DNA from: an uncultured Polycyclovorans sp.
Lineage (GTDB): Bacteria; Pseudomonadota; Gammaproteobacteria; Nevskiales; Nevskiaceae
DNA: 64,000 nucleotides
NCBI GenBank assembly: GCA_936928855.1
Contig: CAKZHZ010000049.1
Location: forward strand, 1-64,000
Direction of reading: 5' to 3'
A model generated the notes under the pieces. It worked only from the letters and a program-made list of their open reading frames with translations, was not told the DNA's origin and searched no databases. Position 1 is the first letter of the stretch; each line of letters opens with the position of its first letter. This document shows positions 42,837 through 52,060 of the stretch, in pieces. The position numbers were made by a program, and so were the translations under genes.

Positions 42837-44207
42837 TCAGCGCGACCGGGTTGCCTGCTTGATGGCGTTTCCGGTGTAACTGCCTGGCGTCATCGCCAGC
42901 AGCCGCTGCTTGGCATCGTCGGGGAGTGCCAGATCGGATACGAAGGCACGCAGCTCCTCGCGACCCACCTTCTGGCCCCGCGTGAGTCGCTTGAGTTGTT
43001 CGTAGGGCTCCGGCAGGCCATGACGGCGCATCACGGTCTGGATGGCTTCACCGAGCACTTCCCAGTTGTGATCGAGATCCTGGGACATGCGCCAGGCATC
43101 CGCCTCGAGCTTGCCGATGCCCTTGAGCAGGGCCTGCAGTGCGATGAGGGTATGCGCGGCGCCGACCCCGAGGTTGCGCAGCGTGGTGGAGTCGGTGAGG
43201 TCGCGTTGCCAGCGTGAGATCGGCAGCTTTTCCGCCAGATGGGCGAGCAAGGCGTTGGCGACCCCCAGATTGCCTTCGGCGTTTTCGAAGTCGATCGGAT
43301 TGACCTTGTGCGGCATGGTGGAGCTTCCGACTTCGCCGGCCACGGTACGCTGCTTGAAATAGCCCACCGAGATGTAGCTCCAGATATCCCGCGAGAAATC
43401 GATGAGGATGGTGTTGGCCCGCGCCAGCGCGTTGAAGTATTCGGCGATGTAGTCGTGGGGTTCGATCTGGGTGGTGGCCGGGCTGACCTGGAGGTCCAGC
43501 CCCTCGATCACGCCCCGGGCCAGTTGCGGCCAGTCCACCTCCGGGTAGGCCGCGAGGTGGGCATTCCAGTTGCCGACCGCGCCGTTCATCTTGGCCAATA
43601 GCGGCACCGTGGCAAGCTGTTCACGCTGCCGCCGCAGGCGCGCCGCAAACACTGCCATCTCCTTGCCCAGCGTGGTCGGCGATGCCGGCTGTCCATGCGT
43701 ACGCGACAGCATGGGCTGCTCGGCGTAGGCCTGCGCCAGGCCGTCAATGGCCTGGATGACATTGTCCAGCTGGGGCAGCAGGACGTCGCGACGGGCATCC
43801 CGCAGCATCAGCGCGTGGGCGATGTTGTTGATGTCCTCGCTGGTGCAGGCGAAGTGGATGAATTCCTTGACAGCGGCCAACTCGGGATGGGAACTGATCT
43901 TTTCCTTGAGGTAATACTCCACCGCCTTGACGTCATGGTTGGTGGTGTCCTCGATCGTCTTGACGCGCTGCGCTTCGGCAATGTCGAACTGCTCGCCGAT
44001 GCGATGCAGGCGTTCCTGCGCCGAGTCCGACAGCGACGGCACCTCGGTGATACCGGGGTGGGCGGCGAGCGCCTCAAGCCAGCGGAGTTCTGCGGTCACG
44101 CGATAGCGCATCAGGCCGTATTCGGAAAAGATCGCCCGCAGGGCGACGGTCTTCACGGCGTAGCGGCCATCGACCGGGGAGATGGCGGAAAGCGAGGTGA
44201 GATTCAT
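42837..44207 (-). CDS. purB: Adenylosuccinate lyase
   Basis: A 456-residue lyase acting twice in purine synthesis (SAICAR to AICAR and adenylosuccinate to AMP). It belongs to the fumarase/aspartase superfamily. The signature GSSTMPHKVNPIDFENAEGN is the flexible catalytic loop. TRTHGQPASPTTLGKEMAVF and ACTSEDINNIAHAL are the other two conserved regions. Length matches E. coli PurB (456). It is transcribed away from fumC with 47 bp between the start codons. Confidence 0.97.
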   Translation of the reverse strand: MNLTSLSAISPVDGRYAVKTVALRAIFSEYGLMRYRVTAELRWLEALAAHPGITEVPSLSDSAQERLHRIGEQFDIAEAQRVKTIEDTTNHDVKAVEYYLKEKISSHPELAAVKEFIHFACTSEDINNIAHALMLRDARRDVLLPQLDNVIQAIDGLAQAYAEQPMLSRTHGQPASPTTLGKEMAVFAARLRRQREQLATVPLLAKMNGAVGNWNAHLAAYPEVDWPQLARGVIEGLDLQVSPATTQIEPHDYIAEYFNALARANTILIDFSRDIWSYISVGYFKQRTVAGEVGSSTMPHKVNPIDFENAEGNLGVANALLAHLAEKLPISRWQRDLTDSTTLRNLGVGAAHTLIALQALLKGIGKLEADAWRMSQDLDHNWEVLGEAIQTVMRRHGLPEPYEQLKRLTRGQKVGREELRAFVSDLALPDDAKQRLLAMTPGSYTGNAIKQATRSR

Positions 44208-44254
44208 GCGTTCAGTCTTGATAGGCTGGGGCGCATTCTACCGGAGCCGACCCG

Positions 44255-45628
44255 ATGACCGATGTCCGCACCGAACATGACAGCCTGGGGCCCTTGACCG
44301 TGCCGGCTGCGGCGCTGTGGGGCGCGCAAACCCAGCGCGCGGTCGACAATTTCCCGATATCCGGCCAACCCATGCCCGCTGCATTCATTACGGCGCTGGC
44401 CCAGGTCAAGGCAGCCTGTGCGCAAGCCAACCAGGCGCTGGGCGTGGTCGACGAGGCGATTGCCACCGCCATCATCGAGGCCGCCGAGGCCATCGCCGCC
44501 GGGCGGCACCTGGACCAGTTTCCAGTGGACGTGTATCAGACCGGCTCCGGCACCTCCACCAACATGAACGCCAATGAGGTGATCGCACGCCTGGCCGGCG
44601 AGCGGCTGGGGCGGCCGGTGCATCCGAACGATCACGTCAATGCCAGCCAGTCGTCGAATGATGTGATTCCCACCGTTACGCATGTGGCGGTGGCTCTGGC
44701 CCTGGAGCGGCAGCTGCTGCCGGCCCTCGCGCGCCTGACCCGCTGCATCCGCGGGCGTGGCGCCGGTCTGACGAACGTGATCAAGACGGGCCGAACACAT
44801 CTCATGGATGCGATGCCGCTGACCCTTGCGCAGGAGTTGTCCGCCTGGGAAGCGCAGATTGAGCTCGGCGCCGCGCGTTTGCGGGACGCCCAGCCCCGCC
44901 TGCAGGCCATCGCACAGGGCGGCACAGCGGTGGGTACCGGCATTAATGCACCTGCCGGTTTCGCAGAATCGGTTGCCGCAGAGCTGTCCGCCCGCACCGG
45001 ACTGCGTTTTACGCCCGCAGCCAATCGGTTCGAGCGCCTGTCCAGCCTCGGGGGGGTGGCCGAGGTATCGGGCCAGTTGAAGGCACTGGCCTGCGACCTC
45101 ATGAAGATTGCCAACGATCTGCGCTGGATGAATTCGGGTCCGCTGGCGGGTTTGGGCGAGATCGAGCTTCCAGCCCTGCAGCCCGGCTCCAGCATCATGC
45201 CCGGCAAGGTCAATCCCGTGATACCTGAAGCGGTGTGCATGGTAGCCGCGAGGGTGATCGGCAACGACGCCACCGTGACGGTGGCGGCGCAGTCCGGAAA
45301 CTTTCAGCTCAACGTGATGTGGCCAGTGACCGCCGCCGTGATGCTGGAGTCGCTGCAGCTGCTGGCGGCGGTCGTGGACCTGCTGGCGCGGCAGGCCATC
45401 GAGGGCTTCAAGGTGCGGGAGGAGGTCCTGCGCCGGGCGGTTGACCGCAATCCCATTCTGGTGACGGCGCTCAACCGCGAGATCGGCTACGAGGCCGGCG
45501 CCCGTATTGCCAAGCGGGCCTATGCCGAGGGGCGGCCGGTGCTGGATGTGGCGATCGAGGAAACCGGCATGGACCGCGAGATGCTGGCGCGGCTGCTCGA
45601 TCCCTCAGCGCTCGTCGGGCCGGGCTGA
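44255..45628 (+). CDS. fumC: Class II fumarate hydratase
   Basis: A 457-residue iron-independent fumarase interconverting fumarate and malate. The superfamily signature is GSSIMPGKVNPVIPEAV. The other regions are YQTGSGTSTNMNANEV and KTGRTHLMDAMPLTLAQE, which with the NxxxxHPNDHVNASQSSND stretch define FumC. It is stable to oxygen and superoxide, unlike the class I enzyme encoded 42 bp downstream. The position opposite purB and next to fumA is noteworthy. Confidence 0.97.
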   Translation: MTDVRTEHDSLGPLTVPAAALWGAQTQRAVDNFPISGQPMPAAFITALAQVKAACAQANQALGVVDEAIATAIIEAAEAIAAGRHLDQFPVDVYQTGSGTSTNMNANEVIARLAGERLGRPVHPNDHVNASQSSNDVIPTVTHVAVALALERQLLPALARLTRCIRGRGAGLTNVIKTGRTHLMDAMPLTLAQELSAWEAQIELGAARLRDAQPRLQAIAQGGTAVGTGINAPAGFAESVAAELSARTGLRFTPAANRFERLSSLGGVAEVSGQLKALACDLMKIANDLRWMNSGPLAGLGEIELPALQPGSSIMPGKVNPVIPEAVCMVAARVIGNDATVTVAAQSGNFQLNVMWPVTAAVMLESLQLLAAVVDLLARQAIEGFKVREEVLRRAVDRNPILVTALNREIGYEAGARIAKRAYAEGRPVLDVAIEETGMDREMLARLLDPSALVGPG

Positions 45629-45670
45629 GGCTACAATGCCGGCCCGCCCGCATTCCCACACGATCCCAGC

Positions 45671-47191
45671 ATGAGCACCATCCGCCAGGACGATTTCATT
45701 CAGTCGATCGAAGACGCCTTCCAGTACATCAGCTGCTATCACCCGCTGGACTACATCCAGGCGCTTGGGGCTGCATATGAGCGGGAGGCCTCACCGGCAG
45801 CGCGCGACGCCATCGCCCAGATCCTGACCAACTCGCGAATGAGCGCCGAGGGGCGGCGCCCGATATGCCAGGACACCGGCATCGCCACCGTTTTCCTCAA
45901 GGTCGGCATGAACGTGCGCTGGGATGCCACCCTCAGCCTGACCGACATGGTCAACGAGGGGGTGCGCCGGGCCTACAACAATCCCGACAACAAGCTTCGT
46001 GCATCGGTGTTGGCCGATCCTGCGGGCAAGCGGCAGAACACCCGCGACAACACGCCTGCCGTGATCCACACCGAGATCGTGCCGGGTGACGGTGTCGAGG
46101 TGATCTGTGCCGCCAAGGGGGGCGGTTCGGAGGCCAAAGCCAAGATGGCGATGCTCAACCCCTCCGATTCCATAGTCGACTGGGTGCTGAAAACGGTACC
46201 CACCATGGGTGCGGGCTGGTGCCCGCCAGGGATTCTCGGTATCGGCATCGGCGGCACACCGGAGAAGGCGATGCTGCTGGCCAAGGAATCGCTGATGGCG
46301 CCGGTGGATATCCACGAATTGTTGGCGCGCGGGGCGCAATCGCGGGCCGAGGAGCTGCGCATCGAGCTGTACGACAAGGTCAATGCCCTGGGGATCGGGG
46401 CGCAGGGCCTGGGTGGACTCACCACCGTGGTCGACGTCAAGGTGCTGGACTATCCCACGCACGCCGCCAACCTGCCGGTGGCCATGATCCCGAACTGCGC
46501 CGCGACCCGTCACGTTCACTTCCACCTGCACGGCGATGGACCGGCTGAACTGCCGGTGCCGCGGCTGGAGGATTGGCCGGCGGTCACCTGGAAGGCCGAT
46601 ACCGACACCGCCACCCGTGTCGATCTCAACACTTTGACGCAGGCGGAAGTGGCCTCCTGGAAGCCCGGGCAGACGCTGCTGCTGAACGGCAAGATGCTGA
46701 CCGGCCGAGACGCCGCCCACAAGCGCATTGCAGACATGCTGGCGAAAGGCGAGCCGCTGCCGGTGGACTTCACCAACCGGGTGATCTATTACGTGGGACC
46801 GGTCGACCCCGTGCGGGACGAGGTGGTAGGGCCGGCGGGTCCGACCACGGCAACGCGCATGGACAAGTTCACCGACATGATGCTGGCCCAGACCGGACTG
46901 ATCGCCATGGTCGGAAAGGCGGAACGCGGCCCGGCCGCCATCGAGGCCATCCGTCAGCATCGCAGTGCCTATCTGATGGCGGTGGGCGGCGCCGCCTACC
47001 TGGTGGCCAAGGCCATTCGCGGCGCACGGGTGGTCGGTTTCGAGGATCTCGGCATGGAAGCGATCTACGAGTTCGACGTGCAGGACATGCCGGTCACCGT
47101 CGCGGTGGATGCCGGCGGGGAGTCGGTACACCAGACTGGCCCCCGGTTGTGGCAATCGAAGATCGGCAAGATTCCCGTGGTGGCGGCCTGA
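45671..47191 (+). CDS. fumA: Class I fumarate hydratase (Fe-S, FumA/FumB type)
   Basis: A 506-residue [4Fe-4S] fumarase. The N-terminal catalytic half includes PICQDTGIATVFLKVG, PGDGVEVICAAKGGGSEAKA and NCAATRHVHFHLHGDG, which hold three cluster cysteines. The C-terminal half has LNGKMLTGRDAAHKRIADML and YYVGPVDPVRDEVVGPAGPT. Such enzymes are sensitive to oxygen and superoxide but faster than FumC. It follows fumC, so this organism can switch between the iron and iron-free forms. dsbB follows two bases after the stop. Confidence 0.95.
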   Translation: MSTIRQDDFIQSIEDAFQYISCYHPLDYIQALGAAYEREASPAARDAIAQILTNSRMSAEGRRPICQDTGIATVFLKVGMNVRWDATLSLTDMVNEGVRRAYNNPDNKLRASVLADPAGKRQNTRDNTPAVIHTEIVPGDGVEVICAAKGGGSEAKAKMAMLNPSDSIVDWVLKTVPTMGAGWCPPGILGIGIGGTPEKAMLLAKESLMAPVDIHELLARGAQSRAEELRIELYDKVNALGIGAQGLGGLTTVVDVKVLDYPTHAANLPVAMIPNCAATRHVHFHLHGDGPAELPVPRLEDWPAVTWKADTDTATRVDLNTLTQAEVASWKPGQTLLLNGKMLTGRDAAHKRIADMLAKGEPLPVDFTNRVIYYVGPVDPVRDEVVGPAGPTTATRMDKFTDMMLAQTGLIAMVGKAERGPAAIEAIRQHRSAYLMAVGGAAYLVAKAIRGARVVGFEDLGMEAIYEFDVQDMPVTVAVDAGGESVHQTGPRLWQSKIGKIPVVAA

Positions 47192-47193
47192 TC

Positions 47194-47715
47194 ATGCGCC
47201 TGCTACCGAACTATCGCCTGATGCAGCTGCTCGGCGCAGTCGGCTGTGCTGTGGGGCTGCTGTTCGCGCTGTACCTCCAGCACTATCAGGGGTATGAGCC
47301 CTGCCCGATGTGCATCTTCCAGCGTGTGGCCATGCTGGCCGCCGGGGTGCTGTTCCTGCTTGCCGCAATCCAGGGACCGAAGACGGGCCTGGGGCAGGGG
47401 GGCTACCTCGTGCTGACAATGTTGGCAGCGGATATCGGCGCGTTCATCGCCGGCCGTCACGTATGGCTGCAGTCCCTGCCGCCCGATCAGGTGCCCGCCT
47501 GCGGACCGACGCTGGACTATCTGATGGATGTGATGCCGCTGGCCGAGGTGCTTTCGACCGTGCTCCGGGGCGACGGCAACTGCGCCATCATCGACGCGGC
47601 GTGGCTGGGGATCTCGCTGCCCGCCTGGACCCTGATTGCCTTCGTTGGTCTGTCTCTATGGGCCATCCTGAGTTTCCTCGTGGGCCTGAAGGCCCGACGT
47701 TCCCCCTCCACCTGA
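47194..47715 (+). CDS. dsbB: Disulfide bond formation protein B
   Basis: A 173-residue inner-membrane quinone reductase that reoxidises DsbA. Four membrane helices are evident. The first periplasmic CxxC is in EPCPMCIFQR. The second pair lies in VPACGPTLDYL and GDGNCAIIDA. It starts two bases after fumA stops, so it is cotranscribed. The ATG at 47194 is the only start giving the right N-terminus. Confidence 0.93.
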   Translation: MRLLPNYRLMQLLGAVGCAVGLLFALYLQHYQGYEPCPMCIFQRVAMLAAGVLFLLAAIQGPKTGLGQGGYLVLTMLAADIGAFIAGRHVWLQSLPPDQVPACGPTLDYLMDVMPLAEVLSTVLRGDGNCAIIDAAWLGISLPAWTLIAFVGLSLWAILSFLVGLKARRSPST

Positions 47716-47725
47716 GAGCTACGCG

Positions 47726-48205
47726 ATGACCCCCACAACCGATCTTTGTGACGCGCACCCCGATCTGCAGGTTTGCGAGCCGATCTTTCTCGACTTCGGC
47801 GGCGAACTGGCGTTCTGTGGTCCTATCAAGACCCTGAAGATCTTCGAGGACAACGTACTGGTCCGCAGTGTGCTGGAAACACCGGGTGAGGGCCGGGTGC
47901 TGGTGGTCGACGGTGGGGGCTCCATGCGCTGTGCCCTGGTGGGGGGCAACCTGGGGGTGCTGGCGGTCGACAACGGCTGGGCCGGCATCGTCGTGAACGG
48001 ATGTGTGCGCGATACCGAGGAGCTGGCGGCGCAGGCGGTCGGTATCAAGGCGCTGGCGCCGCATCCCCGCAAGAGCGAAAAAGGCCTCCACTCAGGGCAC
48101 GAGGACCGCGAGGTCCACTTCGCCGGTGTGCGTTTCACCTCGGGTGCATGGTTGTACGCGGATGGTGACGGCATCGTGGTTTCGGACCGGCCGGTTCACG
48201 ATTAA
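47726..48205 (+). CDS. rraA: RraA family protein (ribonuclease E activity regulator / HMG aldolase-like)
   Basis: A 159-residue member of the RraA fold. DAHPDLQVCEPIFLDFGGEL opens the chain. GRVLVVDGGGSMRCALVGGN and GIVVNGCVRDTEELAAQAVG are the core, and KSEKGLHSGHEDREVHFAGV follows. In E. coli RraA inhibits RNase E; many homologues are 4-hydroxy-4-methyl-2-oxoglutarate aldolases instead. Its length and the GCVRD motif fit E. coli RraA well. It follows dsbB by 10 bp. Confidence 0.9.
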   Translation: MTPTTDLCDAHPDLQVCEPIFLDFGGELAFCGPIKTLKIFEDNVLVRSVLETPGEGRVLVVDGGGSMRCALVGGNLGVLAVDNGWAGIVVNGCVRDTEELAAQAVGIKALAPHPRKSEKGLHSGHEDREVHFAGVRFTSGAWLYADGDGIVVSDRPVHD

Positions 48206-48305
48206 GGAGCTGCCAACACGACCTCCGTCGTGGCGGTTGCCGTTGTGTCAACAGGCCCCAAGGTCGAATTGACGCCAGCGACAGGCTGCCTTCGTCCATC
48301 CGGCG

Positions 48306-48336
48306 TTGGCAGATCAAAAAAGATCGCGTTTATAAT
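48306..48336 (+). promoter_or_regulatory. aceB: Likely aceB promoter
   Basis: A perfect TATAAT (48331-48336) with TTGGCA (48306-48311) at a long 19-base spacing. Between them AGATC-N5-AGATC (48311-48325) forms a direct repeat, with GATC-AAAAAA-GATC also symmetric, a possible operator. The leader to the start codon is about 65 bases and contains AAAGGAG before the ATG. Confidence 0.55.
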
Positions 48337-48408
48337 GGAGGACTTTATTGGGCCGGTTGCTGTCGACCGGCCCGCTGACGTGACCAGATCGTTAAAGGAG
48401 TGGCTCGG

Positions 48409-49989
48409 ATGAGTGCAGTTAAGGGTGTCGAGATCGTCGGCGAAATGAACGCCGCCTACAAAAAAGTCCTGACGCCGGATGCGCTTGAGTTCCTTGCCAC
48501 GCTGGTCCGCAAGCACGGCAAGCGCCGCGACGCCTTGCTGGAGATGCGCAAGGAACGGCAGGTCTTCATCGACAAGGGCAAGCTCCCGGCGTTCCTGAAG
48601 GACACCAAGGACATCCGTGATGGCAACTGGAAGATCGCCGGCATCCCGGCCGATCTTCAGGATCGCCGTGTGGAAATCACCGGACCGGTCGACCGCAAGA
48701 TGATCATCAATGCGCTGAACTCCGGTGCAAAGTGCTTCATGGCGGACTTCGAAGATTCCGCCAGCCCGACCTGGCAGTTGATGATGGATGGCCAGATCAA
48801 TCTGGCTGACGCAGTCCGCCGCAAGATCACCTTCAAGAATCCCGCCGGCAAGGAATACAAGCTCAACAAGGAGATTGCCACGCTGATCGTGCGTCCGCGC
48901 GGCTGGCACCTCGACGAGAAGCATGTGCTGGTGGACGGCAAGCCGGTCCCCGGTGGTGTGTTCGACTTCGCCATTTTCTTCTTCCATAACGTGGAAGAAC
49001 TGCTCAAGCGTGGCACCGGCCCCTACTTCTACCTGCCGAAGATGCAGTCGCATCTGGAAGCTCGTCTGTGGAACAGCCTGTTCGTCGATGCGCAGAAGCT
49101 GCTGGGCGTTCCCAAGAAGACCATCAAGGCCACCGTGCTGATCGAGACGATCTGGGCGGCCTTCGAGATGGACGAAATCCTGTACGAACTCCGCGACCAT
49201 ATCGTGGCGCTGAACTGCGGGCGCTGGGACTACATCTTCAGCTGCATCAAGACGCTGAAGAATCGCAAGGACTGGCTGGTTCCTGACCGCTTCCAGGTCA
49301 CGATGGACAAGCACTTTCTCGACAGCTACTCGAAGCTGTTGTGCGAGACCTGTCACAAGCGCGGTGCGCAGGCGATGGGCGGGATGGCAGCGTTTATCCC
49401 GACCAAGGATCCCAAGAAGAACGAAGAGATCTTTGCCAAAGTGCGCGCCGACAAGCTGCGCGAGGTGAAGAACGGTCACGACGGCACCTGGGTGGCCCAC
49501 CCCGGTCTGGTGAAGGTGGCCATGGATGTGTTCGACGAGCACATGCCGGAAGCCAATCAGGTCGGAAAGCAGTTCAAGTACAAGATCAAGGCCGCTGACC
49601 TGCTGAAGTGCCCGGAAGGGCAGATCACCGAGGCCGGTCTGCGAATGAACATCAACGTCGGTCTGGGCTATGTCGAGGCCTGGATCAACGGCAATGGCTG
49701 CGTGCCGCTGCACAATCTGATGGAGGACGCGGCCACCGCCGAAATCTCCCGTACCCAGATCTGGCAGTGGCTTCAGCACGGCGCCAAGCTCAACGATGGC
49801 CGTCCGGTCACTCGCGAGCTGGTGCTGCGCGTGCTGGACGAGGAGCTTGCCGCCTATCGCAAGGAGCTGGGTGACGAGCGCTTCTACCGTGGTCGTTTCG
49901 CGGAAGCTGCCGGCATCATGGCGCGCATGAGCACGGCGGCAGCCTGTGAGGACTTCCTCACGCTGCCGAGCTACCACTACCTCGACTGA
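48409..49989 (+). CDS. aceB: Malate synthase A
   Basis: A 526-residue glyoxylate-cycle enzyme that condenses acetyl-CoA and glyoxylate to malate. The AceB type is shorter than GlcB (about 720). The catalytic Arg region LIVRPRGWHLDEKHVLVDGK, the Mg ligands' region TIKATVLIETIWAAFEMDEI and MNINVGLGYVEAWINGNGCV then HNLMEDAATAEISRTQIWQW identify it. The ATG at 48409 follows AAAGGAG. It precedes aceA by 67 bp. No aceK is seen. Confidence 0.97.
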   Translation: MSAVKGVEIVGEMNAAYKKVLTPDALEFLATLVRKHGKRRDALLEMRKERQVFIDKGKLPAFLKDTKDIRDGNWKIAGIPADLQDRRVEITGPVDRKMIINALNSGAKCFMADFEDSASPTWQLMMDGQINLADAVRRKITFKNPAGKEYKLNKEIATLIVRPRGWHLDEKHVLVDGKPVPGGVFDFAIFFFHNVEELLKRGTGPYFYLPKMQSHLEARLWNSLFVDAQKLLGVPKKTIKATVLIETIWAAFEMDEILYELRDHIVALNCGRWDYIFSCIKTLKNRKDWLVPDRFQVTMDKHFLDSYSKLLCETCHKRGAQAMGGMAAFIPTKDPKKNEEIFAKVRADKLREVKNGHDGTWVAHPGLVKVAMDVFDEHMPEANQVGKQFKYKIKAADLLKCPEGQITEAGLRMNINVGLGYVEAWINGNGCVPLHNLMEDAATAEISRTQIWQWLQHGAKLNDGRPVTRELVLRVLDEELAAYRKELGDERFYRGRFAEAAGIMARMSTAAACEDFLTLPSYHYLD

Positions 49990-50056
49990 TGTACCGACGC
50001 GGCACAAACCGCATTACCTCCTCCTCTCCTCTTTCAATCCACAGGAACGGCTGAAC

Positions 50057-51364
50057 ATGACCCGTGAAGAGCAAATCAAGGCCCTAGAGCAAGACTGGGC
50101 GACCAACCCCCGCTGGAAGAACGTGAAGCGCGGCTACACCGCTGCTGACGTGGTCCGGCTGCGCGGCAGCGTGAAGGTCGAGTACACCCTCGCCAAGAAC
50201 GGTGCCGAGAAGCTCTGGAAGGCGGTCAACGGCGGCGCCAAGAAAGGTTACGTGAACGCGTTTGGCGCGATCACCGCCGGTCAGGCAATGCAGCAGGCCA
50301 AGGCCGGCCTGGAAGCCGTGTACCTGTCCGGCTGGCAGGTGGCTGCTGACGGCAACACCAGCGAAACCATGTACCCGGATCAGTCGCTGTATGCCTACGA
50401 CTCCGTGCCGACCATGGTGCGTCGCATCAACAACACCTTCAAGCGCGCTGACGAAATTCAGTGGGGCAAGGGCGTCGAGCCGGGCTCCAAGGAATTCGTC
50501 GACTACTTCCTGCCGATCGTGGCGGACGCCGAAGCGGGCTTCGGCGGCGTGCTCAACGCTTTCGAGCTGATGAAGAACATGATTGCCGCAGGCGCTGCCG
50601 GCGTGCACTTTGAAGACCAGCTGGCAGCCGTGAAGAAGTGCGGACACATGGGCGGCAAGGTGCTGGTGCCGACTCGTGAAGCCATCGAGAAACTGATCGC
50701 TGCACGTTTCGCTGCCGACGTCATGGGCGTGCCGACCATCGTGCTGGCCCGTACCGATGCCGAAGCTGCCAACCTGCTGACCTCTGACTACGACCCCAAC
50801 GACAAGCCGTTCCTCACGGGCGAGCGCACCCAGGAAGGCTTCTATCGTGTGAAGAACGGTCTGGAGCAGGCAATCTCTCGCGGTGTCGCCTACGCGCCCT
50901 ATGCCGATCTGGTGTGGTGCGAGACCGGCACGCCGGACCTCGGCTTCGCCCGCGAGTTTGCGCAGGCCGTGCTGAAGGAGTGCCCGGGCAAGCTGCTGAG
51001 CTACAACTGTTCGCCGTCGTTCAACTGGAAGAAGAACCTCGACGACAAGACCATCGCAAAGTTCCAGGACGAACTGTCCGCACTGGGTTACAAGTACCAG
51101 TTCATCACGCTCGCCGGGATTCACGTCAACTGGTACAACACCTTCCAGTTCGCGTACAACTACGCCCGCGGCGAAGGTATGAAGCACTACACGGAAATGG
51201 TGCAGGAGCCGGAATTCGCAGCGCGCGAAAAGGGCTACACCTTTGTGTCGCACCAGCAGGAAGTGGGTGCCGGCTACTTCGACGACGTTACCACCGTGAT
51301 CCAGGGCGGCAGCTCCTCGGTCAAGGCGCTGTCGGGTTCGACCGAAGAAGAGCAGTTCCACTGA
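50057..51364 (+). CDS. aceA: Isocitrate lyase
   Basis: A 435-residue enzyme splitting isocitrate into succinate and glyoxylate. The catalytic loop VKKCGHMGGKVLVPT places Cys195 exactly as in E. coli. YLSGWQVAADGN and NCSPSFNWKKNLDDKTIAKF are further family landmarks. It forms an operon with aceB upstream. A strong terminator follows. Together these give acetate and fatty acid growth. Confidence 0.98.
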   Translation: MTREEQIKALEQDWATNPRWKNVKRGYTAADVVRLRGSVKVEYTLAKNGAEKLWKAVNGGAKKGYVNAFGAITAGQAMQQAKAGLEAVYLSGWQVAADGNTSETMYPDQSLYAYDSVPTMVRRINNTFKRADEIQWGKGVEPGSKEFVDYFLPIVADAEAGFGGVLNAFELMKNMIAAGAAGVHFEDQLAAVKKCGHMGGKVLVPTREAIEKLIAARFAADVMGVPTIVLARTDAEAANLLTSDYDPNDKPFLTGERTQEGFYRVKNGLEQAISRGVAYAPYADLVWCETGTPDLGFAREFAQAVLKECPGKLLSYNCSPSFNWKKNLDDKTIAKFQDELSALGYKYQFITLAGIHVNWYNTFQFAYNYARGEGMKHYTEMVQEPEFAAREKGYTFVSHQQEVGAGYFDDVTTVIQGGSSSVKALSGSTEEEQFH

Positions 51365-51386
51365 TCGCTGCATTCAGTGATAAAAA

Positions 51387-51411
51387 GGCGCTCCCAGGAG
51401 CGCCTTTTTTT
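51387..51411 (+). terminator. Rho-independent terminator after aceA
   Basis: GGCGCTC and GAGCGCC form the stem (loop CCAG) followed by seven T (51405-51411), with AAAAA on the 5' side (51382-51386). It ends the aceBA operon. Confidence 0.9.
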
Positions 51412-51431
51412 ATGGACTGGAGTGCAGTTCG

Positions 51432-51980
51432 ATGAGAATTCTCGGATGGATTTCAGCCGGCCTGGTGCTGGTGGCCCTGCTGATCGTCGGCGGGGGATAC
51501 CTGCTGTTGCCCTCCGCAGCAAGCCTTTCGCGAGAACTTGTCATTGCTGCGCCTCAAGAGCGGGTGTTTGCGATGGTCAACAGCTTCGAGCATTTTGATG
51601 ACTGGTCGCCCTGGGCAGACCTCGATCCGAACGCGCGCCATCACCTTTCCGGCCCTCCAGCCGGCGAAGGCGCCCGCCACCAGTGGGAGAGCGACAATCC
51701 TTCGGTGGGAAGCGGCAGCCAGGAGATCATCTTCAGCGAACCCCCTGTTCGCGTGCAGATGCAGGTGCGCTTCAGCGGTTTCGAGTCCGACAACCTCAGC
51801 ACCATCACCTTGAGTCCCGAGGCTCAGGGCACACTCGTCACCTGGTCGTATCGCACCGATGTTGGCGATCAGTTGCTGGGGCGCTATTTTCTGCTGTTGC
51901 TCGAAGGCATGCTGGGACCGCAGTACGAGAAAGGGCTGCTGCGCCTGAAGACACTGATGGAATCGGATTCGGCGTTGTAA
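51432..51980 (+). CDS. SRPBCC (START-like, polyketide-cyclase type) protein
   Basis: A 182-residue protein with an N-terminal membrane segment (residues 2-24) followed by an SRPBCC domain beginning REL VIAAPQERVFAMVNSFEH. The next stretch FDDWSPWADLDPNARH is a typical first loop of the SRPBCC5/polyketide-cyclase family. Such domains bind hydrophobic ligands. It probably sits in the inner membrane with the domain in the periplasm. It lies 21 bp beyond the aceA terminator. Ligand unknown. Confidence 0.82.
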   Translation: MRILGWISAGLVLVALLIVGGGYLLLPSAASLSRELVIAAPQERVFAMVNSFEHFDDWSPWADLDPNARHHLSGPPAGEGARHQWESDNPSVGSGSQEIIFSEPPVRVQMQVRFSGFESDNLSTITLSPEAQGTLVTWSYRTDVGDQLLGRYFLLLLEGMLGPQYEKGLLRLKTLMESDSAL

Positions 51981-52060
51981 GCCTTCCCCCGATGCGATTG
52001 CAACGCGAGTGACCTAAACTGCGGCGTGGAGCGGCGGGCCCGCCGCGGCAAGAGAGAACA

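Noticed and set aside
45791..47155. A 454-codon open frame antisense to fumA
   Set aside because: Shadow of the class I fumarase; no start context and no family features.
48202..50007. A 601-codon open frame antisense to aceB
   Set aside because: It exactly overlays the well-supported malate synthase gene and is rich in Leu, Asp, His and Val from reversed GC-rich codons. Same reasoning applies to the 539-codon frame opposite uvrC and the 516-codon frame opposite the nitronate monooxygenase/PadR genes.
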